DNA of 64,000 bases from an uncultured Amylibacter sp. (GTDB lineage: Bacteria; Pseudomonadota; Alphaproteobacteria; Rhodobacterales; Rhodobacteraceae). How positions within the stretch are numbered: the first letter of the stretch is position 1; the number at the start of each line of letters is the position of its first letter. The stretch is taken from NCBI GenBank assembly GCA_943846615.1, contig OX044354.1, positions 558,001 through 622,000 of the forward strand, given 5' to 3'. The position numbers and the translations under genes were made by a program. The notes below the pieces were generated by a model. It saw nothing but the letters and a program-made list of their open reading frames with translations, made no database searches and was not told the DNA's origin. This document shows positions 8,692-17,487 of this stretch, in pieces.

Positions 8692-9293
8692 GTCGCTTCT
8701 TCAGGGTCATCAGAATCGAGGCCTTCGTCCGTATCAGGGCTCGTAATAGGATGGTCCTCGTTTGCCAAGCTTGAACTGAAACGCAACGGCGCTACGATTG
8801 TATTGCTAAAAGTCGTAGCTGAAATTCCAACCCAATCAAATAGTGGGTTGAAAGGCCGGTAACTTTGAACGACAATAACATATTCGTTGTCAACCATTGT
8901 TGGAATGTCGTTACGAATATCTTCTATTGAGAATAGTAGGATCTCTTCCGTTTCATCTCTATATGTCGGGGTAGTCCACAGTAATTCCAATGCATCACCA
9001 TTCATTTTAACTTGGGATACACGCAGCCAAGTTTCATCTCCATCTTTAGCTTGTGAGATTGAATCGAAGATACCGTCCAGAGCAAAAATATAAGCGTCAT
9101 CGATACTGGTTTGGCGCGTCAACAAATCCGCAACAGTATAACTTGCTTTCAACGATTTCATCCATTTGTGAAACGCATCAAAAAAAACGAACATACCCGC
9201 GAACCACATCAACAGAACCGGAAGAAGGATCATGAATTCCATGGTCATAACGCCGGTATTGTCGGACTTAAACTTAGACATTATTCGTCTCAT
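8688..9293 (-). CDS. TadE/TadG-like pseudopilin-type protein
   Basis: A 201-residue protein with a short basic N-terminus, then TGVMTMEFMILLPVLLMWFA, the TadE-type hydrophobic segment with the conserved Glu after a Gly-Val step. The rest is an exported soluble domain with an acidic tail (about 175-201). Third gene of a three-gene tadG-tadE-tadE set read leftward; GGGG in the end of the upstream gene can serve as its ribosome binding site. The ATG at 9281 is an alternative start. Confidence 0.78.
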   Translation of the reverse strand: MRRIMSKFKSDNTGVMTMEFMILLPVLLMWFAGMFVFFDAFHKWMKSLKASYTVADLLTRQTSIDDAYIFALDGIFDSISQAKDGDETWLRVSQVKMNGDALELLWTTPTYRDETEEILLFSIEDIRNDIPTMVDNEYVIVVQSYRPFNPLFDWVGISATTFSNTIVAPLRFSSSLANEDHPITSPDTDEGLDSDDPEEAT

Positions 9294-9297
9294 CGTG

Positions 9298-9891
9298 CTA
9301 CCCCGGTTCGTTCACATAAGCGCTGTCTACGACCAATGCGATCCCACCACTGGCGTCATACGGCAAGGGCATTGCGTAGTTAGCGGGCAAAATGGGATCA
9401 ACAATGATACATGCACGAAGATACATCAAATCCCTTGAATCTGCAACGTTACGTTCTCCTGCGGAAACGGTAGGCAAATCAGTAGCAGGAATAACCGGTC
9501 CAGTTCTGTCGACGCATTCAGTCGCTGAATTGGGAATCCCAGTTTGAGAATCCACAGTGGTCAATTCAAGTAACAAAACATCGTCACAATCATTGATTAG
9601 AGTCGTATGCGAACAAATAGTCTCTTTAATGTAATTATGAGCGTCTTCGTTAGATACGAGGCCCGTGGCGGGGTCCTGCAGTGCTTCGGGCAATCCATAA
9701 AGTCTTAACTCGCGTGACGTTACATCAACGCCTCGCTCCAACATAACCCAACGAACCATAATGAATCCCGTTTCAATGGTCCAAAATAGGATGAATAAAA
9801 ACAGTGTTGCCGCAAAAACAAATTCAAGAGTTGTGACACCGCGCTCATCGTCACGGTGCCGTCGAAGTACTTGGTTTAAGCTTTTAAGCAT
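9298..9891 (-). CDS. TadE family protein
   Basis: A 197-residue protein with a basic leader followed by ERGVTTLEFVFAATLFLF, the TadE signature (processing site G/V and Glu+5 as in Flp-type pseudopilins), then one membrane helix and an exported domain with several Cys (C-SHTTLIND-C and others) that could form disulfides. I chose ATG 9891, which has GTGAGGA nine bases upstream, over an upstream GTG at 9912. It lies 21 bases after the vWA gene. The usual tad secretion machinery (tadA-C, rcpA, cpaB) is not in this window. Confidence 0.8.
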   Translation of the reverse strand: MLKSLNQVLRRHRDDERGVTTLEFVFAATLFLFILFWTIETGFIMVRWVMLERGVDVTSRELRLYGLPEALQDPATGLVSNEDAHNYIKETICSHTTLINDCDDVLLLELTTVDSQTGIPNSATECVDRTGPVIPATDLPTVSAGERNVADSRDLMYLRACIIVDPILPANYAMPLPYDASGGIALVVDSAYVNEPG

Positions 9892-9912
9892 TAGCGCGGT
9901 CCTCACTAACAC

Positions 9913-11679
9913 CTACTGTACCAACTTCAACTTCTCAATAACACCGCCAATTTCGGCGAAAACATCAGAAATAGAGCTCGTGGACGCTTCTTTGTAGAAT
10001 GCGTCGTTACCGGCGCAATCTCTCAAAGCCGTTTTCCCATCCGGTGTCGCAGAGTATGCAATTGAGAAAATAACAACACCAGCTTCGCGTGCTTTACCAC
10101 AAATTCGACTTAGGTTCCCATTTTTTGTAGAGTTTCCAATATTGTAATTCCAATAATTGTACCAGCTGCCACCTTTGTAATAGTTGTAAGTATGCAGCGG
10201 TGTAACACCCCACATCTCTGTCCAACCCAATTGTTCCCAATTCGATCCAGACTGAGAACTGAAGCTGTATGCGTTGGATCCTGGCTCCGCATTGGAATTA
10301 AACCAAACACCGGAATTTCCTGTACCACGTTTGCTGGATTTAACACGATACTCTGTCGTATTCTCCCCATCAGTCATAACGACCAAGACTTTCAAAGTTA
10401 TGTCATCAGTATAGTCAACCGGGCGCCCATCAAATCCAGGGTCCACCGCCTGACGATCCGTGGAAACAACAGTCACCTCGCCATCGTCACCGACTTCGTC
10501 TTCCCACTTCGTTGTTAACTTGGTGATAACATCCCTAGAGGATGGGTCCAGCAGCACGGTTCCCCATTTCACACCAATGTCGATTGATGTGTTGCCCCGC
10601 GCGCTCAAATCAGCGATTTGGTCTTTTAATTCATCCGGGTTCAATGAAAACGGTAGAATTTGCGCTGTCGCTTCGTCACGGCAATACGGCTGATTCAACT
10701 CACCATAAGTATAATTGGTGGTGTTTTTGTAACCCATATGTACCGCGTGTGCCGTACGTTCAACGTCCACGAGGTTAAAGATTCCGTCGCCGCCAAGAGA
10801 GTTACCATATTCATCAAGAGCGAATCCAAGCTCGTCGATGAAGTTACCATCTTCATCTACAGCGTTACCATCTTCGTCTTCATACTCGGGGATAATATTA
10901 CCATATTCATCAATGGCATTACCCAAACTGTTACGCAAAACATATGTAAAATCATTCGAGAACGAGAGTTCGGAAAATGGATCAACATCTGTTCCCCAAC
11001 CATCCGTCGTTGTAGGAGACCATTCCACACAGTAGCTATAGTCATGATCCGGCGTCCCATAGAATTCTGTGAACAATGTTTCGCCAGCGTTCACCTGCAT
11101 ATTATAAGGAATAAGGCTGATCGAAACACGATTAGGATTTGTTTCATCATTCCCTGCCAGCAAAATATCAACAAAATCTTGCGCGGCAGGAACTAAACTA
11201 TCCAGACGCGAACCATCCATTGATCCCGAAATGTCCAAAACCAAAGAGACCTCTACGTGTGGTACACGTTCTTCGGCAACTGATGATACGTGTAAATCCA
11301 AATCATCTACGCCAAAAATTTTCATGAAATAAGTATCAAGACTGATTTCACCCGTTGCTGTAACTTTACGATGCGTAATTGAATACGCGTTGTTCGTCGC
11401 AACAACTGTATAGTTGGCGTGCATATTCGCCGTTTCCATACAGTCGATAACGACCTCACGTGGACTGTTTGTTTTGCGCAGAGAAGCAGCAGTCAAAGTA
11501 CAATTATCAAGATTGGCTTGAATTTCTGTTCGGCGCGCTTCGAAACGTGCGATGTCGATAGCAATACCTGCGACACCAATCATCGTCGTGAACAACATCA
11601 CAACGAAAAATGTCATCGAACCCGATTGATCTTCAAATGCCCTATTTAGCTTCAAAAGCTGTATTAACTTCTTAGCCAT
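9913..11679 (-). CDS. TadG-like von Willebrand factor A protein
   Basis: A 588-residue protein. The N-terminus has DQSGSMTFFVVMLFTTMIG, a TadG/TadE-type membrane segment (about 20-45), followed by a TadG-like region and a vWA domain starting near residue 143. The MIDAS motif DISGSM (Asp about 149) and later LVVMTDGENTTEY are intact, so metal-dependent binding is likely. An acidic tandem-repeat insert splits the vWA domain (10783-10923). Two ATGs (11682, 11679) are possible; GGAG is better spaced for 11679. It is the first gene of a leftward three-gene set and probably membrane-anchored with the vWA domain outside. Confidence 0.85.
   Translation of the reverse strand: MAKKLIQLLKLNRAFEDQSGSMTFFVVMLFTTMIGVAGIAIDIARFEARRTEIQANLDNCTLTAASLRKTNSPREVVIDCMETANMHANYTVVATNNAYSITHRKVTATGEISLDTYFMKIFGVDDLDLHVSSVAEERVPHVEVSLVLDISGSMDGSRLDSLVPAAQDFVDILLAGNDETNPNRVSISLIPYNMQVNAGETLFTEFYGTPDHDYSYCVEWSPTTTDGWGTDVDPFSELSFSNDFTYVLRNSLGNAIDEYGNIIPEYEDEDGNAVDEDGNFIDELGFALDEYGNSLGGDGIFNLVDVERTAHAVHMGYKNTTNYTYGELNQPYCRDEATAQILPFSLNPDELKDQIADLSARGNTSIDIGVKWGTVLLDPSSRDVITKLTTKWEDEVGDDGEVTVVSTDRQAVDPGFDGRPVDYTDDITLKVLVVMTDGENTTEYRVKSSKRGTGNSGVWFNSNAEPGSNAYSFSSQSGSNWEQLGWTEMWGVTPLHTYNYYKGGSWYNYWNYNIGNSTKNGNLSRICGKAREAGVVIFSIAYSATPDGKTALRDCAGNDAFYKEASTSSISDVFAEIGGVIEKLKLVQ
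10783..10923 (-). repeat. Minisatellite-like repeat tract inside the vWA gene
   Basis: Four copies of a 15-base unit (consensus RTTACCATMTTCRTC on the plus strand) begin at 10801, 10843, 10864 and 10897. Their spacings are 42, 21 and 33 bases, all multiples of three. The encoded segment (residues about 253-299) repeats DEYGN/DEDGN. Copy number could vary without shifting the frame. Confidence 0.85.
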
Positions 11680-11932
11680 CATATACTCCAGTCCCTTGTT
11701 TCACCCAAACGTCGTCTCAAGCAGCACGAATCGTAAAATGGGAATCCCACACGTGTAATCGTACCAGAAGCATTGATTTGTGTCCAAAATGGGGCAAATC
11801 TGGTTTTTAACTTTATGAACACGCTTTATGTTTTAAAAATTGCGTCGCGTTTTAGTAGTACTTATTTTTTTTAATAGTTTCTTTTAATATAATTAATTGA
11901 TATATACTATACTTTTGGTCATCTTTCAGTAT
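11680..11932. other. AT-rich intergenic region upstream of the vWA gene
   Basis: About 250 bases, very AT-rich between 11800 and 11925 with runs of T and A. It should hold the promoter of the leftward tad-like genes. No ORF or clear repeat was seen. It also lies after the leftward gene ending at 11933, so part may act in termination. Confidence 0.4.
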
Positions 11933-12301
11933 TTACTGACCACCCAACCATTTTGCGGCGACAAAAATGGCAATCATACCAAGTATCAAATTTATGGTCA
12001 GACTGCTGGCCCAATAGAACCAAAATCGGGATCTATCTGCCGCTGGGTCCGCTTTGTTTGCTGCGTAGATCAAATCTCGCTTTGCCTTTGCAACCTGTTT
12101 TTTGTCGACAAATTTGCGCATTCGGGGGTGTTTTAGGTCTGCTTCAGCTTGTTCAATAACAGCTGCTTGCTGAACCGTTTTGCGGGGCAGATAGCGTTTT
12201 GCTTTGCTTACTTGGCGTGAGAAATCGCCTTTGTTTGCGAATTTCGCGCCCAAAGTTTTTGCAACGGCTTGCTTTGCCTTATTGATCTCTTTTTGGTCCA
12301 C
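11933..12301 (-). CDS. Basic protein with C-terminal membrane anchor, unknown
   Basis: A 122-residue protein that starts with GTG 12301, with a very good AAAGGAG six bases upstream. Residues 1-90 are rich in Lys and Ala (INKAKQAVAKTLGAKF, KKQVAKAKRDLIYAANKA) and likely helical. The last 30 residues form one transmembrane helix (SSLTINLILGMIAIFVAAKW), so it looks tail-anchored. It starts 44 bases after the small exported gene at 12480 and is probably in the same transcript. Family not recognised. Confidence 0.7.
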   Translation of the reverse strand: MDQKEINKAKQAVAKTLGAKFANKGDFSRQVSKAKRYLPRKTVQQAAVIEQAEADLKHPRMRKFVDKKQVAKAKRDLIYAANKADPAADRSRFWFYWASSLTINLILGMIAIFVAAKWLGGQ

Positions 12302-12345
12302 CCGCGACTCCTTTGCGGAGCAGTTTAGCTGGATTACACAGGGGT

Positions 12346-12480
12346 TCAAGGATGGTTTATCTCGTCCATGTCGCCGCCCTCTTGGGCCGCAATGATGGCG
12401 GGGGCATTCCCCTGCCCCAGAACGCTGACGGGGGTGGCGATCAACATGAAGCCGACGATGAATATTTCGATGAAACGCAT
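12346..12480 (-). CDS. 44-residue exported peptide, unknown
   Basis: A short gene with an ATG and AGGGAG seven bases upstream. The product has a clear signal-peptide-like start (MRFIEIFIVGFMLIATPVS, then VLGQ|GN) and a short acidic mature part with EGGDMDEIN. The strong ribosome binding site and signal peptide argue that it is real. It is followed at close range by the membrane protein gene at 12301. Function unknown. Confidence 0.6.
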   Translation of the reverse strand: MRFIEIFIVGFMLIATPVSVLGQGNAPAIIAAQEGGDMDEINHP

Positions 12481-12641
12481 TTTGGGTCTCCCTCACTCTT
12501 TGCTTGTAAGGCTTGCGCGTCAGGGAACCTTTAATAAAATATGAAATCTGCGTAGAATTTGCTGAAAATGCATTGCTGTATTACGTCGGTATTACGTATG
12601 GGTAACGTCGGTATTTTTGCCGCGTACGGCGTGCGGTGCGA

Positions 12642-13193
12642 TTACTTCTTTTTCACGAATTCTGTCAGGATCACGATGCGCTGACCTTCGACGCGGCCCT
12701 CAATATGGGCGGGGTTGTCGGCGACCAATGAAATGCCGCGTACGGCAGTGCCGCGTTTGGCGGTGAATCCGCCACCCTTGACGGGCAAATCCTTGATCAA
12801 CACCACGTTGTCGCCCGCGTTTAATGTGGCGCCGTTTGAATCCTTGTGTGCGCTTTCGCGAATTGCGCCTGATTGCGCCCAATTCATTGCCGTATCTTCC
12901 AGATAGATTTGTTCGGACAGATCACGCGCCCATGCTTCGTCACTTAAACGATCCAAAACGCGCCATGCGAGGACTTTGACGGGATCATGTTCCGACCAGA
13001 TTGCGGTGCCAAGGCAACGCAGGTGGTTTTGATCCATATCGCCTGTGACCATCGGGGTGCATGTGGCGCATAACAACACAGCGGTCATAGCGGTACCATC
13101 GGGATCGGGACCGACAGCGAATGGGGACAGATCGGTGGTGGACTCGCAAAATTCACATGCGTTGTTGGATCGGGTTTGTAAGGTGGCGAGCAT
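12642..13193 (-). CDS. phnA: PhnA-type zinc-ribbon/SH3-like protein
   Basis: A 183-residue protein with a CEFC...CATC zinc ribbon at the N-terminus and the C-terminal PhnA domain (DSNGATLNAGDNVVLIKDLP, then KRGTAVRGISLV and the end QRIVILTEFVKKK). Despite the historic name, family members are not shown to be required for alkylphosphonate use; E. coli YjdM/PhnA is of unclear function. The ATG at 13193 was chosen because the upstream extension does not resemble the family. No phn genes adjoin it. Confidence 0.85.
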   Translation of the reverse strand: MLATLQTRSNNACEFCESTTDLSPFAVGPDPDGTAMTAVLLCATCTPMVTGDMDQNHLRCLGTAIWSEHDPVKVLAWRVLDRLSDEAWARDLSEQIYLEDTAMNWAQSGAIRESAHKDSNGATLNAGDNVVLIKDLPVKGGGFTAKRGTAVRGISLVADNPAHIEGRVEGQRIVILTEFVKKK

Positions 13194-13333
13194 GGGATAT
13201 GTCCAGTGTTGCGTTAGGTGCGTGTAACGTGACGCATCAGATTGGGCAAGACACCGCCAACAGGTGTTTTTGGCATAATGTTTGTTGCACCCACGCACCC
13301 TGCCCCGTATTTACAAATAAAAAGGAGATGAGC

Positions 13334-13444
13334 ATGAAACATATACTTATCATTGGTGCGCTGTTGGCAATGACGGGCTGTGCCACCGTTGAAGGCATTG
13401 GGCAGGATATATCCAGTGCGAGCCGGAAGGTTTCTGATTGGTGA
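13334..13444 (+). CDS. Entericidin A/B-like small lipoprotein
   Basis: A 36-residue protein with an N-terminal signal and lipobox (ALLAMTGC, Cys after Gly), followed by ATVEGIGQDISSAS, which matches the entericidin pattern of a small amphipathic mature peptide. AAAGGAG lies six bases before the ATG. Entericidins are outer-membrane antidote/toxin lipoproteins in enterobacteria; in Alphaproteobacteria the role is undefined. Confidence 0.8.
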   Translation: MKHILIIGALLAMTGCATVEGIGQDISSASRKVSDW

Positions 13445-13510
13445 GTTAGGCAGGGAGTGTTCTTTTCAAAATACACTAATCAATGAGAGATTGACTACCG
13501 TGTAAATCCT

Positions 13511-14329
13511 CTAATCTGGCAAATCGACCACAGAATGAACTGACAGAATAGAGGATGCTACAGGTCTTTCGCCTACTAATTGCACTCGAACGTCAACATT
13601 GAACCCTTTTTTGTAAATGTTCTCATCAGATTCACGAATTTCATGTTTTATTCTGTCTTCTGCAATTTCCGAGCCATAGGTGATGGCTAAGGCTTTTTCC
13701 GATATCTCACTTATCAGCACTCTTTCCCCTGACCTTTTGCCCACTGGGGCATCCCCAACATCTGAGCGTGTGAAAACCATGAACACTCTATTTCGGTCGT
13801 CCGTTTTCTTGTCCTCGAGCCGAACGAACTCGCCTTCAAGAATATCTTCAATTTTGTTTGCCTCTTTCGAAGCAAAGGTAAAGCTAGCCTTCACTTTTCG
13901 TTCGCCATCTTCAAATGTAGCAGCTTCCAGTGTAGCGCTGGACTTTGGGTCATTAGCTATTGCTTCAACCGTACCACACCAACGGTTCAAGTCGGATTTA
14001 TTGAATTTTTCAGGAAGTATTCCTTTTGAAAGGTTATTTATCCTTTTGCCCCATTTATTTACAAACTCAACAGCTTGAAAAACCCTTTCAGCTTCCGAAA
14101 TAATTATTGGCAAGGCTGGAGCCGCCATAGGAATCAGATCAGCAATTATTGAACCTGCACGAATTTCTTTCACAAATATTTCGGCGTTTTCATTTTCAAA
14201 GTTTATATCCGTCTTGATTGACTCTTCATACTCCCCTGCAAGGCTGGTAAAAGCCTTCACGAAAGCCGCAAGTGCAATTGGTTGGCTATTATTAATCTTT
14301 AAAGTCAAAATGACTGGTGACTGATCCAT
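13511..14329 (-). CDS. Unknown 272-residue protein
   Basis: An uninterrupted frame of 272 residues from ATG 14329 (a TTG nine codons earlier is possible). It has a predicted soluble N-terminal alpha/beta part (LTLKINNSQPIALAAF), a hydrophobic segment around residues 66-80 (RAGSIIADLIPMAAPALPI) and a C-terminal beta-rich region with many Glu and Lys. No catalytic motif or family was recognised. It stands alone between an entericidin gene and lepA and is more AT-rich than lepA. This could be a transferred accessory gene. Confidence 0.65.
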   Translation of the reverse strand: MDQSPVILTLKINNSQPIALAAFVKAFTSLAGEYEESIKTDINFENENAEIFVKEIRAGSIIADLIPMAAPALPIIISEAERVFQAVEFVNKWGKRINNLSKGILPEKFNKSDLNRWCGTVEAIANDPKSSATLEAATFEDGERKVKASFTFASKEANKIEDILEGEFVRLEDKKTDDRNRVFMVFTRSDVGDAPVGKRSGERVLISEISEKALAITYGSEIAEDRIKHEIRESDENIYKKGFNVDVRVQLVGERPVASSILSVHSVVDLPD

Positions 14330-14738
14330 AGCCTTTTGGTAATTTAAGTGCCTCAAGAAAACAACCTAGAATAGTTATGTGCTCCAAGATTACACAAAAG
14401 AACTTACAAGATATAAAGACTGACAACTTCCCTGAGGAACCACGTTCACCCCTGGGAGGGCTTAGTGTTTCGGCGATTGACGCAATTTATGCATCCGCCC
14501 ACTCTAATTTATACTGAATATACACAATCGCAATGCGCCCTCCCGTCGGGAGGGGTGGGCTTCTCGTGAAAGCTTTATTTTCACTGTCAGCCTTGGCGAT
14601 TGCCTTCGGCAAGTCGCTGAGGCGCGGTTCCTTGTTGGTCACAAGGAACTTGGGTGGCGATGGGTTGGTGATTGACTTGATACGTGGAGAACGTTTTCTG
14701 TATTTGAACAACAAAAATTCATGCCCCACCGCTGGTGG
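14330..14738. other. Intergenic region with hairpins and a repeated GC-rich motif
   Basis: About 410 bases. It contains a perfect 7-bp hairpin CCCTCCC-GTC-GGGAGGG (14538-14554). A related motif CACCCCTGGGAGGGC lies in opposite orientation near 14449-14463. A small hairpin CCACC-GCT-GGTGG (14727-14739) touches the lepA stop and may help end lepA transcripts. Short ORFs on both strands cover the hairpin and look non-coding. Confidence 0.45.
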
Positions 14739-16538
14739 TTAGTCATCCATCTTAAGCGCTGAGATAAATGCTTCTTGGGGGATATCCACGCGGCCGAACT
14801 GGCGCATCTTTTTCTTACCCGCTTTCTGTTTATCCAACAGTTTGCGTTTCCGCGATACGTCGCCGCCGTAACATTTGGCGGTTACGTCTTTGCGCAAGGC
14901 GCTGAGTGTTTCGCGGGCGATGATGCGGCCGCCGATTGCCGCCTGAATTGGGATTTTGAATTGGTGTTGGGGGATTAGTTCTTTTAACTTTTCCACCATG
15001 GCGCGGCCGCGCATGTCGGCGCGGTCTGTGTGTACCATTGTGGATAATGCATCCACCGGTTCCTCGTTCACCAAGATTTGCATCTTTTGCAGGCGATCCT
15101 CGCGGTAGCCCTCCATCGTGTAATCAAACGATGCGTAGCCTTTGGTGACTGATTTTAGGCGGTCGTAGAAATCGAACACCACTTCGTTCAATGGCAGGTC
15201 GTAGACCACCATGGCACGGGTGCCAGCGTATGTCAGGTCGATTTGGATGCCGCGGCGATCTTGGCATAATTTCAGCACATCGCCGAGGTATTCATCGGGT
15301 ACAAGGATTGTGGCCTTGATGCGGGGTTCCTCGATGTGGTCGACGTGGGTTAGGTCGGGCATGTCGGCGGGGTTGTGCAGTTCGATCATTTCGCCGTCGC
15401 GCATGTGGATGTGATAGATCACGGATGGTGCGGTAGTGATCAGTTCGATGTCATATTCGCGTTCTAGGCGGTCGCGGATCACCTCGAGGTGCAACAACCC
15501 AAGGAAGCCGCAGCGAAAGCCAAAGCCCAGCGCGGCGGATGTTTCCATTTCGGTGCTGAATGATGCGTCGTTTAGGGATAGTTTTGCAATGGCTTCGCGC
15601 AGGTCTTCGAATTGGGCGTTGTCCACGGGGAACAGGCCACAGAAAACCACAGGCTGTGCGGGGGCGAAACCTGGGAGGGCTTCGGTGCAGCCCTTCTTCT
15701 CGGATGTGATTGTGTCACCAACGCGGGTGTCGGCAACCTGTTTGATGGATGCCGTTAGGAAACCCATTTCGCCGGCGCGCAGGGCATCGATTGGGGTCAT
15801 TTTCGGAGTGAACACGCCGATACGTTCCACGGGGTAGACCGCGTTCGTGTTCATCATGCGAATTTTGTCGCCCTTTTTCAACTCACCATCGATGATGCGC
15901 ACCAGAACGACAACGCCGAGGTAGGCATCGTACCAACTGTCGACCAACATCGCCTTTAGTGGGGCGCCTTCTGTTGTGGTGGGGGCTGGTAGGCGTGTTA
16001 CGATTGCCTCGAGGACGTCGGGGATGCCGAGGCCTGTTTTGGCAGAGATGTGCACTGCTTCGGTGGCGTCGATGCCGATGACGTCTTCGATTTGTTCGGA
16101 AACGCGATCTGTGTCGGCGGCTGGCAGGTCGACCTTGTTTAGGACGGGGACGATTTCGTGGTCTGCCTCGATTGCGTGATAGACGTTGGCCAAGGTTTGG
16201 GCTTCGACGCCTTGGGATGCGTCGACGACCAGAAGTGAGCCTTCGACGGCGCGCATGGAGCGGGAAACCTCGTAGGCGAAATCGACGTGACCGGGGGTGT
16301 CGATCAGGTTCAGGATGTAGGTTTCACCATCGTTTGCCTTGTATTCGATACGGACAGAGTTGGCCTTGATCGTAATGCCGCGCTCTTTCTCGATATCCAT
16401 GGTATCCAAAAGCTGTGCTTCCATATCGCGATCAGCGACTGTTCCAGTGGATTGGATCAGGCGATCAGCAAGGGTGGATTTACCGTGGTCGATGTGGGCC
16501 ACGATGGAGAAATTACGGATTTTGGTTATGTCAGTCAT
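14739..16538 (-). CDS. lepA: Elongation factor 4 (LepA), ribosome back-translocase GTPase
   Basis: A 599-residue translational GTPase. G1 [10 protein letters not shown] (residues about 14-23), G3 DTPGHVDF, G4 NKVDLP, EF-G-like domains II, III and V, and the LepA-specific C-terminal domain (about 490-599; [21 protein letters not shown]). The ATG at 16538 gives the normal family length; a TTG 12 codons upstream is the alternative. The ribosome binding site is weak. No operon partner. Confidence 0.96.
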   Translation of the reverse strand: MTDITKIRNFSIVAHIDHGKSTLADRLIQSTGTVADRDMEAQLLDTMDIEKERGITIKANSVRIEYKANDGETYILNLIDTPGHVDFAYEVSRSMRAVEGSLLVVDASQGVEAQTLANVYHAIEADHEIVPVLNKVDLPAADTDRVSEQIEDVIGIDATEAVHISAKTGLGIPDVLEAIVTRLPAPTTTEGAPLKAMLVDSWYDAYLGVVVLVRIIDGELKKGDKIRMMNTNAVYPVERIGVFTPKMTPIDALRAGEMGFLTASIKQVADTRVGDTITSEKKGCTEALPGFAPAQPVVFCGLFPVDNAQFEDLREAIAKLSLNDASFSTEMETSAALGFGFRCGFLGLLHLEVIRDRLEREYDIELITTAPSVIYHIHMRDGEMIELHNPADMPDLTHVDHIEEPRIKATILVPDEYLGDVLKLCQDRRGIQIDLTYAGTRAMVVYDLPLNEVVFDFYDRLKSVTKGYASFDYTMEGYREDRLQKMQILVNEEPVDALSTMVHTDRADMRGRAMVEKLKELIPQHQFKIPIQAAIGGRIIARETLSALRKDVTAKCYGGDVSRKRKLLDKQKAGKKKMRQFGRVDIPQEAFISALKMDD

Positions 16539-16995
16539 GGGTGGGGATATGATACGGATTTGGGGTTTGGTCAAGGGATTTGGGGGGTGGCGAAGGGTTT
16601 GCCCCGAAATTGCCCCTTATTTTGAAGTGTCCCCATGGGGACAGGGGGTTAAGCTTTTGATATTATGTTATTTTATAAATTTTACCGCAAAAACACTCTC
16701 TTCTTATGGTTAAGCTACTTGGTTGGGGGCATAACAAATCTAACGAACATAGGCTGTTTCATAACAAACATTGCCATTTCACAGTGAAAAAACAGCGCAT
16801 ACATTAAATTTACATAACTTGAAAAAGACAAATGACAGCTAAGAGCCCAAACATACAGAAATGGATTTGCCGAAACTTAAAGTCTGGGGCTCTGGTTTCT
16901 GATTTGAATTCGTTGTTGATTCTGCAGAATGCATTGCGCAGTCACCCGTAATTTAATCGAATGACAACAAGCGGCTTTGCTGATACACATTTCAT
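16539..16995. other. Intergenic region with a perfect 16-bp palindrome
   Basis: About 450 bases between divergent lepA and the exported-protein gene. The palindrome TGTCCCCATGGGGACA occupies 16628-16643. The rest is AT-rich (16655-16800). One 39-codon ORF (16832-16951) lacks a ribosome binding site and is probably not translated. Confidence 0.5.
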
Positions 16996-17487
16996 ATGCG
17001 TAAGTTTTCTTCATTTTTGCAAATTCTGGTTGTCATCGTCTTGATATGCGGCGCTTTTCTTGCTTTTCAATCTGCCTATGCATATCGTTCTGATAGGCCA
17101 AACGACGCGGCGCAGGCTAAAGGGTCCGGTGTCTTGGATGACCTGACCTTCACTACAGTTCTTGCCCCGCAGGGCAAGCCTGGTGAGATTCGGGACGCGA
17201 TGTTTTTCCGAGATGGACAACTCCTGTCACTAGAGTGCGAAGATCGCTGCAACTATCCTGCATCCGCTTACTATGCGCGAGAAGTTGAAGGTGGCCATGA
17301 GTTTGTTGTAGAGGCTTGGTGCCCAACCAAAAATGCAACAATGCTCTGGCGTGGACAGATTGTCGGAGATAACGTTTCCGGCACCGTCACGTGGTCGGTC
17401 CGTCGTTTTTACTGGACTGTAGGCACGGTGCTTGAATTCTCCGGTAGCAAAGCGACTGAGGAAGCGGTGGCAAGTTGGCGGCCATAG
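16996..17487 (+). CDS. Exported protein, unknown
   Basis: A 163-residue protein with an N-terminal signal or anchor (LQILVVIVLICGAFLAFQSA, residues 8-27) and a mature part with three Cys in LECEDRCNYPASAYY and VEAWCPT, suggestive of disulfides in the periplasm. Its stop lies inside the start of the membrane-protein gene at 17475 (13-base overlap), so the two are probably co-translated. Family not recognised. Confidence 0.7.
   Translation: MRKFSSFLQILVVIVLICGAFLAFQSAYAYRSDRPNDAAQAKGSGVLDDLTFTTVLAPQGKPGEIRDAMFFRDGQLLSLECEDRCNYPASAYYAREVEGGHEFVVEAWCPTKNATMLWRGQIVGDNVSGTVTWSVRRFYWTVGTVLEFSGSKATEEAVASWRP

Noticed and set aside
12642..13193. Phosphonate operon based on phnA
   Set aside because: PhnA proteins have no proven role in phosphonate breakdown and no other phn gene is near; it is also 33 kb from the PhnZ-like gene.
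13121..13333. Long version of the entericidin-like gene
   Set aside because: The frame stays open upstream but the lipoprotein signal with a strong AAAGGAG starts at 13334.
14487..14742. Overlapping ORFs on both strands between the unknown gene and lepA
   Set aside because: They mirror each other across a GC-rich hairpin, have no good start signals and show low-complexity basic products; treated as non-coding.
16832..16951. 39-codon ORF in the lepA upstream region
   Set aside because: It lacks a ribosome binding site and there is no independent support; noted in the intergenic entry only.
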